Virus record (IMG/VR): IMGVR_UViG_3300030385_002649
Location: 306,805-370,804 of that record
From: a virus
Length of the DNA: 64,000 nt
Reading direction: 5' to 3' (one strand)
The notes beneath the pieces were generated by a model. That model worked only from the letters and a program-made list of their open reading frames with translations, did not search any database and was not told the origin of the DNA. The position numbers and the translations under genes are program-made. How positions within the stretch are numbered: the stretch's first letter is position 1; the number at the start of each line of letters is the position of its first letter. Of the stretch, positions 39,362-46,738 are shown piece after piece.

Positions 39362-39420
39362 CTCGTAGCACACCCGGTGAGTGATGATCCGTTTGGTGAT
39401 CCATTCTCGTAGCACACCCG
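39362..39420 (+). repeat. Two 15-bp direct repeats before the zinc-ribbon gene
   Basis: CTCGTAGCACACCCG occurs at 39362-39376 and 39406-39420, 44 bp apart start to start, directly upstream of the ribosome-binding site at 39421. Placement suggests operator sites or a small duplication. Confidence 0.55.
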
Positions 39421-39432
39421 TAGGAGGGATTG

Positions 39433-39678
39433 ATGGATAAGATGGTTGGAGAGTGTTGTGACATGGAGTTGGTGGCTTTGGGGGTGAAGGTCCTGGAGGC
39501 GGTCCCTGGGGAGTGCCCGTGTTGTGGTGACACGGGGACTGTTGAGGTCATCCAGGGTGAGAAGCGTTTCTTGCTTTGTGATGGGTGTCACCAGGAGCAG
39601 GTGGAGGCTGAGATCGACTCCAGGGAGTTGGAGTTGGAGTTGGAGTTGGAGTTCGCTGACGCCTTGGTGGACGACTAG
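39433..39678 (+). CDS. Zinc-ribbon protein with Glu-Leu repeats, 81 aa
   Basis: AGGAGGG precedes the ATG at 39433. CPCC near residue 28 and CDGC near residue 49 give a four-cysteine ribbon; a tandem Glu-Leu stretch encoded by GAGTTG repeats follows near 65-74. A partial copy of its 3' part lies at 28388-28427 inside the array. Likely nucleic-acid binding. Confidence 0.7.
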   Translation: MDKMVGECCDMELVALGVKVLEAVPGECPCCGDTGTVEVIQGEKRFLLCDGCHQEQVEAEIDSRELELELELEFADALVDD

Positions 39679-39727
39679 TTGGTAAACTTAGAATTACCCT
39701 GGGTTCGGAACCCCGCTTCGATTGGCG

Positions 39728-39733
39728 TATAAT
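39728..39733 (+). promoter_or_regulatory. Possible -10 box
   Basis: TATAAT, with TTCGGA 18 bp upstream, in the 108-bp spacer after the zinc-ribbon gene. Could drive the 39.8-40.3 kb genes. Moderate at best. Confidence 0.3.
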
Positions 39734-39786
39734 CAATTGGTCAACTCACTGGCTGGACCATGTTCTCGTTCTTACAGGGCATTATT

Positions 39787-39852
39787 ATGAGCGCGCTAGT
39801 GGATCCCCTGGGTTTTTCACTGGTGGGTTGGCCATTATCACTGGGAGGTTGA
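39787..39852 (+). CDS. Possible 21-aa peptide
   Basis: ATG preceded by AGGGC; encodes MSALVDPLGFSLVGWPLSL and two glycines, hydrophobic. It ends 2 nt before the next GTG start. Too short to be certain. Confidence 0.3.
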   Translation: MSALVDPLGFSLVGWPLSLGG

Positions 39853-39854
39853 CT

Positions 39855-39959
39855 GTGAGTCAGGTTCTTATTTTCGTGGCTCTTTGGGTCATAATGATTG
39901 TCTGCACGAATCGTGCGGCTTTGGCTAAGGCCAGGAGGGGGAGTGATGAAGCTCTTTAA
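39855..39959 (+). CDS. Single-span membrane peptide, 34 aa (GTG start)
   Basis: GGGAGG lies 5 nt before the GTG. SQVLIFVALWVIMIVC is a membrane helix, followed by a basic tail. Overlaps the next gene by 14 nt. One of a dozen such peptides in this window. Confidence 0.6.
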   Translation: MSQVLIFVALWVIMIVCTNRAALAKARRGSDEAL

Positions 39960-40338
39960 GGTGGTGTGGGATTCTAAGGTTCCTAAGTGTCCGAACGCTA
40001 GCGCTGGATCGCTTAAGTGTGATTGTGTCAGCGGGTCGTGCATCAAGGAGGGGTTGGAGGGTCCGATCACGTCCTTGATCACTTGTGATGATTTTCTCTC
40101 GGCGGCGAGGATTATCATGGGTGCGTACAGTGACCACTTGCTCAAGGTCACTAATGTCCAGGAGGTTGCTTGCCCGATTGAGGCGGCGATGCTCGTGCGT
40201 GAGTTGAGGGGGTTGAGTTTCGACTTTCTCAACCCTGATCGTCGGGTGGGCTTGGAGCCAAGTGGTCTCGTGGAGGAGGATAAAGTTTATTTCCCTCCCG
40301 GTTGCGCCTGGGGGAGTGACTCGCCTTCTGTTTCTTAA
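39946..40338 (+). CDS. Cysteine-containing hypothetical protein, 130 aa
   Basis: AGGAGGGGG just before the ATG at 39946 fixes the start. CDCVSGSC near residues 26-33 and other Cys may bind metal; the rest is globular (ITCDDFLSAARIIMGAYSDH). An AGCCAAGTGG copy lies in the coding sequence at 40256. Unknown family. Confidence 0.7.
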   Translation: MKLFKVVWDSKVPKCPNASAGSLKCDCVSGSCIKEGLEGPITSLITCDDFLSAARIIMGAYSDHLLKVTNVQEVACPIEAAMLVRELRGLSFDFLNPDRRVGLEPSGLVEEDKVYFPPGCAWGSDSPSVS

Positions 40339-40407
40339 AACGGGGAAATAAACAGATCCCCTGCCTCCTAATATTCTGAGTTAGGTTCGAATATTAGTGA
40401 AGTAATT

Positions 40408-40490
40408 CTAACATTGGGCTTACCCCCTTAATGTTAGTGAGCCTGACGAGCGCCCCCTAATGTTAGTTGATTTTCTAGTCCTAATGTTAG
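40408..40490. repeat. Cluster of TAATGTTAG repeats
   Basis: TAATGTTAG-type 9- to 10-mers occur at 40429, 40457 and 40481, with an inverted copy (CTAACATTGG) at 40408 and looser AATATTAG versions on both sides. The region is AT-rich and gene-free. Iteron-like spacing (24-28 bp) would suit a replication or regulator binding site. Confidence 0.55.
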
Positions 40491-40512
40491 GGGGGTAACG
40501 CGAATATTGGTG

Positions 40513-41111
40513 CGTGTACATGTGAAGTTCGCGCACGGTATTGTAATAACTCCTTGGTTCCAGAGTGAACAAAGAAAAAACCCAGGAGAACACCGAAACA
40601 CCAGGAACGTGCCCCAGGGTTCAAGCTTAAACTTCTACATACGCGAGAGGCTCCCAGAGCGCGGGAGAGGGAACGGGTTTCACCCCTATTATTTTCGTAT
40701 CGTTTTACATGTCGTTAATTTTCTTTTTTTGGGCCTCCAGTGTTCTGTGGGGTTTTTCTCCCCTTTAGTGTCTTGTTGGTTTCTTTTTTTCTCTCTTTTT
40801 TGTTGGGGGGTGTGTTGTGCGTCGTTTGCTTGTTCGTTTGTTTCTTGTGTTGAGGAGGTTGGGGCGGTGAGGTGAGGTGAGGTGAGGGTGGGATGGGGTG
40901 TGTTTCATCCTTTGATGTGTCTTGGGGTGGGGTTGTTTCCTTTTTCTTCGTAGGTGGGTGTTTTGTCCTTTTTTTGGGTGGGGCATTTGGGGTGTGAGTC
41001 CTTCGTGTTGTCCCTGCGTTTTGGGTTTTGTTTGTTAGGGGGGTTGTGGGGCCTTGTGTGGGGGTTTTGTGCTTTCTCGTGGTTTTTACGTGGTCGTGTA
41101 CATGTGAGGTT
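40513..41111 (+). repeat. 17-bp repeat flanking the G/T-rich tract
   Basis: CGTGTACATGTGA[A/G]GTT appears at 40513-40529 and 41095-41111 with one mismatch. The repeats contain the palindrome TGTACA and bracket most of the skewed block. Confidence 0.5.
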
Positions 41112-41530
41112 GTTTTTGGGTGAGTTGGTGATGTTGTTTTCTTTGGGTGTTGGGGTGGTTGGGTCGTTCCTGATCGTTTTCTTGGGGTTCGTGTTCGACT
41201 TGTAGGGGGAGGGAGGTGTTTGGGGGTTAGCCAAGTGGGTTCGCGTGATCGGGTGTTTTTTTTCTTTCTTGGGGTGTGGGGCGTTGTTGTTGGGGTGACG
41301 TTGTGTAGTGATTCTCCTTTTTTTCTTGTGAAGGGTGGGGTTCCGGGGTTTGAGGAGCTTGTGGTGGGGTTTCTTTATCGTCCGGGTTGGAGGGGTGGTA
41401 TTGTTCTTTGGACGTTTTCTGTTAACCTGGGGTTTGTTTTCTTTGGGTGGTTGGCGTTTTTTTTCTTGTCTGAGTGGTTGAGGGTGGTTGAGGGTGGTTG
41501 AGGGTGGTTGAGGGTGGTTGAGTAGGGTTT
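40690..41530. other. Strand-skewed G/T-rich block without convincing genes
   Basis: For about 840 bp the plus strand is almost all G and T, with short tandem arrays (GGTGA near 40866-40886; AGGGTGGTTG repeated four times at 41481-41520). Plus frames at 40954..41205 (83 aa) and 41220..41501 (93 aa) would be very hydrophobic simply because of base content; minus frames are Lys/Asn/Pro low complexity. G-runs could form quadruplexes. From 40339 to 41570 I see no reliable gene. Confidence 0.6.
41481..41520 (+). repeat. Tandem 10-bp repeat, four copies
   Basis: AGGGTGGTTG repeated exactly four times, with partial units on each side, at the end of the G/T-rich block and 50 bp before the next gene. 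Confidence 0.8.
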
Positions 41531-41570
41531 TGTGCTCTGCTCGGCCCTTGACGTGTACAAGGAGGTGATA

Positions 41571-41768
41571 ATGACTGGCGATGATCCCACGCTCTATGAT
41601 ATTGTTCGGTATCTGGGGCGTAGGCTGCAGTTGGCGACTTCTTTTAAGCTGGCTGGTCACTCGACTGGGTTGGCTGAGGAGGTTGGGCCTCTGCAGTTGG
41701 CGTTCGATGCTCTGGTTCCTCTGATTGAGTCGGAGGAGGCGAGTATGCAGGGTGGTTCGGAGGAGTGA
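41571..41768 (+). CDS. Hypothetical protein, 65 aa
   Basis: AGGAGGTGATA immediately before the ATG at 41571 is a near-perfect ribosome-binding site and overrides a longer frame from 41532. Helical soluble protein (LYDIVRYLGRRLQLATSF). Followed by tRNA-Arg. Confidence 0.7.
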   Translation: MTGDDPTLYDIVRYLGRRLQLATSFKLAGHSTGLAEEVGPLQLAFDALVPLIESEEASMQGGSEE

Positions 41769-41807
41769 CTGCTTAGTTTGTGGGTGTTCTAGAATAACCC
41801 TCGCCTT

Positions 41808-41880
41808 GGTCCCGTAGCTCAATGGATAGAGCAATCGCCTTCTAAGCGATCGGTTGTGGGTTCGAATCCCGCCGGGACTA
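41808..41880 (+). tRNA. tRNA-Arg (UCU)
   Basis: Complete cloverleaf: acceptor GGTCCCG/CGGGACT with A discriminator, D arm GCTC...GAGC, anticodon stem ATCGC/GCGAT with loop CTTCTAA, T arm GTGGG-TTCGAAT-CCCGC. Reads AGA codons, which suits the AT-richer left-arm genes. CCA is not encoded. Confidence 0.95.
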
Positions 41881-41898
41881 TCTGATTGGAGGTGACTT

Positions 41899-42207
41899 AT
41901 GGTGTCGCTACAACATGTGAGGACGCAATCGTTGCGTCATTTTCGGGAGAAGCCTATTGGCAAGAATGGTTACTATTTGACCGTCTTGCTGAAGGGAGTC
42001 CCGGTGGTTCGGGCTGTGATCTCGAAGGGTTTGGCTTTGGCCGTGGTGGCTGAGGTGATGGGTGGTAGGATGAACATGTGTCGTCCCTCGGTCTCGTTCG
42101 GCATGGTGGACAAGTCGTGGTGCAAGATTGGCCCGACCTGTTTGGTGGAGCGTCGTGACTCCGGTGGGGTGGAGAGTTTCTTCGTCGTGACGGTTCTTCC
42201 GGCGTGA
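41899..42207 (+). CDS. Hypothetical protein, 102 aa
   Basis: GGAGG 6 nt before the ATG. Basic N-terminus, then a strand-rich segment (GYYLTVLLKGVPVVRAVISK) and three Cys. Its stop overlaps the next GTG (GTGA). Family unknown. Confidence 0.7.
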   Translation: MVSLQHVRTQSLRHFREKPIGKNGYYLTVLLKGVPVVRAVISKGLALAVVAEVMGGRMNMCRPSVSFGMVDKSWCKIGPTCLVERRDSGGVESFFVVTVLPA

Positions 42208-42596
42208 GTGGGCTGAAGATGGTCCTTCTTGGGGATCTTGAGGTCGGTCGGACTTTCACGACTTGTGGGTCTTTGTTTGAGAAGGTGGGCCTTGGTCCTT
42301 CTGATCAGACGGTGGCGGCGAAGCGGATGGACTCGGGTCGGGAGGTTGTGACGATTTTTCCGGCTGGGGTTGAGGTGGAGGTTTCGCCTCGGTTGGATCA
42401 CTGTATTGGGGAGGCTAATGTCGCTAGTTCGACTGATCCAGTGCGGGTTTTCTGTGTGGATGACGTGGTTCGAAATGCTCTCGACACGGTGACGTTCTTG
42501 AAGGCGCAGAAGAAGAAGATGTCGATACTTCAGATCTATGGGGTGCTTGATGCTCTGTGGGAGAAGACGGCCTCGGCGAGTTTGGTTAAGCGGTAG
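42204..42596 (+). CDS. Hypothetical protein, 130 aa (GTG start)
   Basis: The GTG at 42204 shares bases with the upstream stop. Globular (VGRTFTTCGSLFEKVGLG; REVVTIFPAGVEVEVSPRLD) with a helical C-terminus. No known motif. Confidence 0.68.
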   Translation: MSGLKMVLLGDLEVGRTFTTCGSLFEKVGLGPSDQTVAAKRMDSGREVVTIFPAGVEVEVSPRLDHCIGEANVASSTDPVRVFCVDDVVRNALDTVTFLKAQKKKMSILQIYGVLDALWEKTASASLVKR

Positions 42597-42635
42597 CTGC
42601 TTTAGTGCTGGGGTGCGAATCCTCCCCTTGTCGTC

Positions 42636-42657
42636 TGGGGTCATAGACATTTTTTTA
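42636..42657 (+). terminator. Terminator-like hairpin with T7 tract
   Basis: GTCT and AGAC form a short stem around GGGGTCAT, followed by A and seven T. Short stem, good U-tract. It closes the tRNA-Arg gene group. Confidence 0.5.
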
Positions 42658-42718
42658 AGCCCCCTCATCGTTAGCCAAGTGGGGTGGGTAAACCGTAGGC
42701 TGAATTTGGAGAATTGGT

Positions 42719-43255
42719 ATGATGGATTTCTTGAAGAGCGGTATGGGTTCGTTGGTTGACCTGGCGAAGCGTCAGCAGAACGCTGCTCGTTTGGGCGACA
42801 TGGGTGTGACTCGGATTCGTGCGGCTCGGCTGGTTGCCTTGAACAGCCCGATCATGGTGCCCAAGAAGGGGCTCCTCGACGCGGACGGCAAGGAGATCAA
42901 GTCGGACGAGATGGTCCAGGCTGGCTGGAAGCCGAAGAAGGTCATCGTCGAGCGCTTGGACGCGGACCTCGCCTACCTCGGCGACATCTCGATCTGGGCT
43001 GGTGAGATCGGGATCTCGGTTCCGACGCCGAAGTCGGTCCTGTCGACGGGTGTGATCACCTGCGACGAGGGGCTGACCTGTCCGGAGCTGGTCCTCAACG
43101 AGGCTGAGGGTGACGACCTGATCATCCTCCCGACCCTCGGCGTCCTGGCGTTGGAGGCGTTCGACTCCGGGCTCCAGGTGATCCCGGTGAGTCCTTCCTT
43201 CACGGGTGACGCTGGGGGTTTGTCCCTCTGCCACGTGCGTCGCGTCGTTAAGTAG
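42719..43255 (+). CDS. Hypothetical protein with regular codon use, 178 aa
   Basis: GGAG 9 nt before the ATG. The coding sequence is strongly GC-rich with uniform codon choice, like the SFSxDDL paralogues, suggesting abundant product. Mixed alpha/beta sequence (IMVPKKGLLDADGKEIKSD; GVITCDEGLTCPELVLNE). A hairpin (CTAGCT/AGCTAG) follows. Unknown function, possibly structural. Confidence 0.75.
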   Translation: MMDFLKSGMGSLVDLAKRQQNAARLGDMGVTRIRAARLVALNSPIMVPKKGLLDADGKEIKSDEMVQAGWKPKKVIVERLDADLAYLGDISIWAGEIGISVPTPKSVLSTGVITCDEGLTCPELVLNEAEGDDLIILPTLGVLALEAFDSGLQVIPVSPSFTGDAGGLSLCHVRRVVK

Positions 43256-43417
43256 GGCTTCCTTCGCTAGCTTTGGGATAGCTAGTCATTAAATAATCAT
43301 CTTGGCGAAGCGGCATGGGTTTTTGGACTTGTGTTGCTCCTTTCTCTTTTCTGGAGGATTATTATGAGCTTCTAATGGAAACATTGGGCCTGCTGCTTGT
43401 TGTGGTGGGTTGCTTCC

Positions 43418-43489
43418 GGATCCGTAGCTCAATGGTAGAGCAGTGGCCTTTTAAGCCATGGGTTCAGGGTTCGAGTCCCTGCGGGTCCA
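43418..43489 (+). tRNA. tRNA-Lys (UUU)
   Basis: Acceptor GGATCCG/CGGGTCC with A discriminator, D arm GCTC...GAGC, anticodon stem GTGGC/GCCAT with loop CTTTTAA, T arm CAGGG-TTCGAGT-CCCTG. Reads AAA. The frame overlapping it at 43315..43527 is therefore rejected. Confidence 0.95.
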
Positions 43490-43770
43490 TTTGGTGGCAG
43501 TATTGCGCCGTAGAGTTGATCAGTTAGCGTTGCTTTGGTAATGACGCGGTCGTTATCTTGAGCCAAGTGTGTGGAGTCCTCTCATTTGGGGCGTTGAAGC
43601 ATGCTGGTTGTCGCACGGGGGCTCCAATCCCGCTGATGGGTGGTACCGGGATCCCGGTAGGGTTCTGAGAGAAGATACCGGTTATTGTCAACTCGCCATC
43701 ATTTTTTTTGTTGAACTCATTGTGGGTTCTGCGCTTGTTTTGGGTTTTACATGTACACAGGAAGTGAAGT

Positions 43771-44355
43771 ATGTTGTTGAAGAAGGCTGTCGAGGACCGT
43801 AAGGTTCGAGATGCCACGAAGCAGAGGCACACGGATCGCCAAAAGGAGTTGTTTCTTTTGGCGATCCCGTTGAAGGAGCGAATCCTCGTTTTCTTAGAGG
43901 AGAACTTCTTGGAGTTGGACAGAACACAGTTCAGCTTCCAAAACGGAGATGAGGAAAGGAAAAAGACCTGGGATCGCCTTAGGTCTTGCAGACTTCGAGT
44001 TGACGACGTCGAGGTTGACGTTCGGGATCTCGATTTCAGCGAAGACGGCAGTCCGAAAACTCCTAAGATCGAGAAGAAAACCTATTGGATTGATCTTGAT
44101 CGCCGTCATGGTGATTGGGTGACCCATGAGGTGACTGGGGTTAAGACTTGGGTCCCAGAGAATCGCCTCAGTATCCAGTGTGGGCGCGCCATGTTCTGTA
44201 GGTCATTGCATTTGGTGAACGTCATGAGGGCTATCCTCGGTGATCCGGCTCCAGTGAACTGGACGGGTCAGGTGAAGTCAGCCAGGGCGGCCTTCAACGC
44301 GCTTCCTGAGGATCAGAGGGTGATTCTCATGCGGGAGTTCTTGGCAGCATTGTGA
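43771..44355 (+). CDS. Hypothetical protein, 194 aa
   Basis: AGGAAG upstream of the ATG. Charged helical N-terminus, then a globular part (CRLRVDDVEVDVRDLDFSED; KTYWIDLDRRHGDWV). Its stop codon lies in the 5' arm of a hairpin whose loop is AGCCAAGTGGG. The 280 bp between tRNA-Lys and this gene hold a variant motif copy and no clear gene. Confidence 0.72.
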   Translation: MLLKKAVEDRKVRDATKQRHTDRQKELFLLAIPLKERILVFLEENFLELDRTQFSFQNGDEERKKTWDRLRSCRLRVDDVEVDVRDLDFSEDGSPKTPKIEKKTYWIDLDRRHGDWVTHEVTGVKTWVPENRLSIQCGRAMFCRSLHLVNVMRAILGDPAPVNWTGQVKSARAAFNALPEDQRVILMREFLAAL

Positions 44356-44375
44356 GCCAAGTGGGTGCGATGCTG
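44345..44375 (+). repeat. Hairpin displaying the AGCCAAGTGG loop at a gene end
   Basis: CAGCATTGTG (44345-44354) pairs with TGCGATGCTG (44366-44375) over 10 bp including G-U pairs, leaving AGCCAAGTGGG as the loop. It covers the stop codon of the 194-aa gene and the start of the 26-aa peptide. Confidence 0.6.
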
Positions 44376-44450
44376 GACTTGATTCCAGTTGTTGCTATGG
44401 GGGTGGTTCTCATGGCTTTTGTGTTTTTTATGGCCAGTCGTTACCTTTAG
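44370..44450 (+). CDS. Single-span membrane peptide, 26 aa
   Basis: MLDLIPVVAMGVVLMAFVFF plus a six-residue tail: one membrane helix. Its stop overlaps the ribosome-binding site of the next gene (TAGGAGGG). Confidence 0.55.
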   Translation: MLDLIPVVAMGVVLMAFVFFMASRYL

Positions 44451-44458
44451 GAGGGTTT

Positions 44459-45046
44459 ATGGATTTGGGTCAATTGGCGAAGGTGGCGGGAACGCTTAAC
44501 CTTCTGTATGAGCAACACTTGCAGTTCGGTCAGGACTACGAGGACGCTCTCGTGGAACTCGACGAGTTCGACAAGAAGGGAATCTTGAATGAGATGACCT
44601 TCCCGATGGTTGCTCCTCGGGACTGGTTCGAACAGAAGCGTGATCGGGATGCTGAGTACGGACAACTTCGGGAGGCTTACGGCACCCTGAAGAAGGACTG
44701 GGACTCGGTTAACGCTCGTGCTGACGATTACGAGGAGGACCTTGGTACTCTTCGGGAGCACGCGGAGCGTGTGTCATTGGTCTCGCGGTCGCTCCAGGAC
44801 GCTTTGGCTAGGGCTCGGAACCAGACGGTTCGGGCTACGCTGAAGCTATGGTTGGCTGATGGGCCTCCCCCTGCGGTTGAGGCGGCGTTGCTGGCGGAAC
44901 GTTCGGTCGAGGCTATCAAGTGGGCTTTCCATGAGTACCTCCTCGACTTAGAGTCGGCTAAGAGGTTGATCCGGTCGTATAGTACGGCGCGGGTCGCGGA
45001 TCTTCGGAAGGCGCCTACGGTTCTTCTGACTGTGGCGCAAGTCTAG
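44459..45046 (+). CDS. Coiled-coil protein, 195 aa
   Basis: AGGAGGG 5 nt before the ATG. Long charged helices with heptad character (DYEDALVELDEFDKKG; LREAYGTLKKDWDSVNARAD). Probably soluble and oligomeric. Unknown family. Confidence 0.72.
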   Translation: MDLGQLAKVAGTLNLLYEQHLQFGQDYEDALVELDEFDKKGILNEMTFPMVAPRDWFEQKRDRDAEYGQLREAYGTLKKDWDSVNARADDYEEDLGTLREHAERVSLVSRSLQDALARARNQTVRATLKLWLADGPPPAVEAALLAERSVEAIKWAFHEYLLDLESAKRLIRSYSTARVADLRKAPTVLLTVAQV

Positions 45047-45078
45047 CAGGCTTCCTCTCTGCTAAACGGTTTTTGGTT

Positions 45079-45146
45079 AAGCTTGTGGTCTAATAGTAAG
45101 GCAACCTGTTCGCAGGGTGATCTGGGTGCGATTCCTAGCTGGCTTG
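45079..45146 (+). tRNA. tRNA-like element lacking a normal anticodon arm
   Basis: Acceptor-like AAGCTTG/CTGGCTT (one mismatch), D arm GTCT-AATAGTA-AGGC and T arm CTGGG-TGCGATT-CCTAG are recognisable. The anticodon region is 3-4 nt too short and instead forms CCTG-TTCG-CAGG, a UUCG tetraloop hairpin. A decayed tRNA or a tRNA mimic; I would not assign an amino acid. Confidence 0.5.
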
Positions 45147-45222
45147 TGTCTCTTTCTCAATAATTGGGCGGTTACTGAGAAGGTTAACTTTGTACGCCCT
45201 CGTACTCTCAGGAGTTTTTACC

Positions 45223-45549
45223 ATGAAGAAGCAGAACAACAACCGTCGTGTCAGCCGGACCATTGATGAGATTGATCGGAACGCTCAGCCCGAGCGCGAG
45301 GAGAAGATCCTCGGCAAGGTGGAGCACAAGATGCTCGGCCAGGTCCTCCCGATTCTCGCGGTCATCGACAACGGCGGTGCCTTCCTCGTCGAGCACAAGA
45401 AGTTCGACCGGAGCTACGTCCGAGCGCGCAAGCGCAACGGCGAGTACGTCACCGACCCGAAGGGGAACACCCTCTTCGAGCGCGTCAACGTCTACCGCTA
45501 CGTGAACGAGGAGCGCCTCACGTCGGCTGGTTGGGTCCGGATCAAGTAG
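45223..45549 (+). CDS. Hypothetical protein with regular codon use, 108 aa
   Basis: AGGAG 9 nt before the ATG at 45223. Basic N-terminus (KKQNNNRRVSRTIDEIDR) and a strand-rich body (VLPILAVIDNGGAFLVEHKK). High GC and uniform codons suggest strong expression. A UUCG hairpin terminates the unit. Confidence 0.72.
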   Translation: MKKQNNNRRVSRTIDEIDRNAQPEREEKILGKVEHKMLGQVLPILAVIDNGGAFLVEHKKFDRSYVRARKRNGEYVTDPKGNTLFERVNVYRYVNEERLTSAGWVRIK

Positions 45550-45569
45550 GTCCTCGACCATCGTTCGGT

Positions 45570-45587
45570 CAGCCCCTTCGGGGGCTG
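45570..45587 (+). terminator. UUCG-tetraloop hairpin terminator
   Basis: CAGCCCC-TTCG-GGGGCTG: seven perfect pairs closed by a UUCG tetraloop, 20 nt after the stop of the 108-aa gene. A T4-style terminator or RNA stabiliser. Confidence 0.7.
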
Positions 45588-45620
45588 GCCCTTCATCAAC
45601 CACAAGAGAGAAAAAACACC

Positions 45621-46223
45621 ATGAACTCATTTAACAAGAAAACGAAAGTATCGGCATCGACGGATTATATCAATCGCGTCAATTGGCTCGAACAAAGCAA
45701 CGCAGCTAAGTACGAACGCATCAAGGCCCTTGAGGCGGACAACCTCGAACTTACTGAGATGGCTGCGCGCGGCTGCTCGCCTGATGAGCACAAGATCAAC
45801 GTGTTCATCGGCCAACTCAAGGCCGAGAAGGCAATGTTGCGCAAGGAGTGCGACGACCTCAAGGCTCAGCTTCAAGAGCCCGTAACCCTCGCAATCGAGG
45901 TCGTCAAGCTGAAGTCCTTGCGCATGGACGACGCGAAGCGAAGCGATCTCCTTCGTCAAGAATTCGTGCTTGAGCAACGCAAGGTCCACGCTATCCAGTT
46001 GGCACATCGGGTTGAGAGGCAAGCCCTACTCGCTCAGTTGGAGGTGGCTAAGTGCCAAGCCAAGTCGTCGCCACAGGAGCCCGAGTACGATTCCTCGGTT
46101 CTTAGTGGGGACAACAAGGCTGACATCGCCCTCGCCTCGATCATGGCTGCGACCGGCCAGACCGCCATCCGGTGGATCTCCGTGGCGACCGCTGTGGCTA
46201 GCGGTTTCTACTGCATGGTGTAA
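45621..46223 (+). CDS. Coiled-coil protein with C-terminal membrane anchor, 200 aa
   Basis: The ATG at 45621 follows AAGAGAG. Residues 15-150 are heptad-like (VNWLEQSNAAKYERIKALEA), and the last 25 form a membrane span after GQTAIRWIS. The genes at 61333 and 62834 have the same plan, and the 61333 product shares a Q-T-x-x-R-W-x-x-V/A-A segment at the same place, so the three may be distant paralogues anchored in the inner membrane. Confidence 0.72.
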   Translation: MNSFNKKTKVSASTDYINRVNWLEQSNAAKYERIKALEADNLELTEMAARGCSPDEHKINVFIGQLKAEKAMLRKECDDLKAQLQEPVTLAIEVVKLKSLRMDDAKRSDLLRQEFVLEQRKVHAIQLAHRVERQALLAQLEVAKCQAKSSPQEPEYDSSVLSGDNKADIALASIMAATGQTAIRWISVATAVASGFYCMV

Positions 46224-46224
46224 G

Positions 46225-46542
46225 ATGCACACCAAGCAACTTCTAGCTAAAAAAGAGATCCTCACCGCCTTGACGCAAGCTGTCCTGGCGGGAGTTAACG
46301 TCTCTTGTAACAATTGTGCCAGCCTCACTCCGACTGACATTTGTGTGATGGCTGAGTCTCAAGACAACACTCCAGTTGAAGACTCATTGGCGTTTGCCAC
46401 GGACCGTGAGAACTGGGAGGCGAGTTTTTTCATAGCCAAGCCTCATGAGTTCTTCTGTCCTCAGTTCCGACTTAAGCTTGGTCCTGACGGCGTGATTCCG
46501 CTAGGTTTCCCGGCTCGGTTGCTCCCATTGGCGGAGGGTTAG
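46225..46542 (+). CDS. Hypothetical protein, 105 aa
   Basis: Starts 1 nt after the upstream stop. MHTKQLLAKKEILTALTQAV leads to a CNNC pair and a globular C-terminus (PHEFFCPQFRLKLGPDGVIP). Its TAG stop lies within an AGCCAAGTGG copy. Unknown. Confidence 0.68.
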   Translation: MHTKQLLAKKEILTALTQAVLAGVNVSCNNCASLTPTDICVMAESQDNTPVEDSLAFATDRENWEASFFIAKPHEFFCPQFRLKLGPDGVIPLGFPARLLPLAEG

Positions 46543-46546
46543 CCAA

Positions 46547-46738
46547 GTGGTGCCGCCCGATAAGTTGTTTCCTCCGCCTCCTCGGTATAAAATCCGGGTG
46601 GTTCAACGGAGGACTGGCAGAACGAAAGAAACCGAACTATACGACGGCCCAAAGGCTGCTCGGCTGTACGGAGAACTAGGTGACAAGTTCACCGTTGAGA
46701 AAGGCTACGACGTGAAGGTGATTGATGTTGAACCGTGA
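46547..46738 (+). CDS. Hypothetical protein, 63 aa (GTG start)
   Basis: Tandem GTGs follow the motif copy; GGAGGG 9 nt upstream can serve either. Basic, proline-rich start (PPDKLFPPPPRYKIRVVQRR). Overlaps the next gene by 14 nt. Confidence 0.6.
   Translation: MVPPDKLFPPPPRYKIRVVQRRTGRTKETELYDGPKAARLYGELGDKFTVEKGYDVKVIDVEP

Noticed and set aside
40905-41834. 309-aa minus-strand frame rich in Lys, Asn and Pro
   Set aside because: It is the complement of the G/T-rich block, crosses a real gene and the tRNA-Arg region, and has no ribosome-binding site; composition alone explains the open frame.
43315-43527. 70-aa plus frame
   Set aside because: It runs through the complete tRNA-Lys gene.
43575-43650. 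Possible third tRNA suggested by CGGGGGCTCCAATCCCG
   Set aside because: The T-loop is altered and I could not build matching acceptor, D and anticodon stems.
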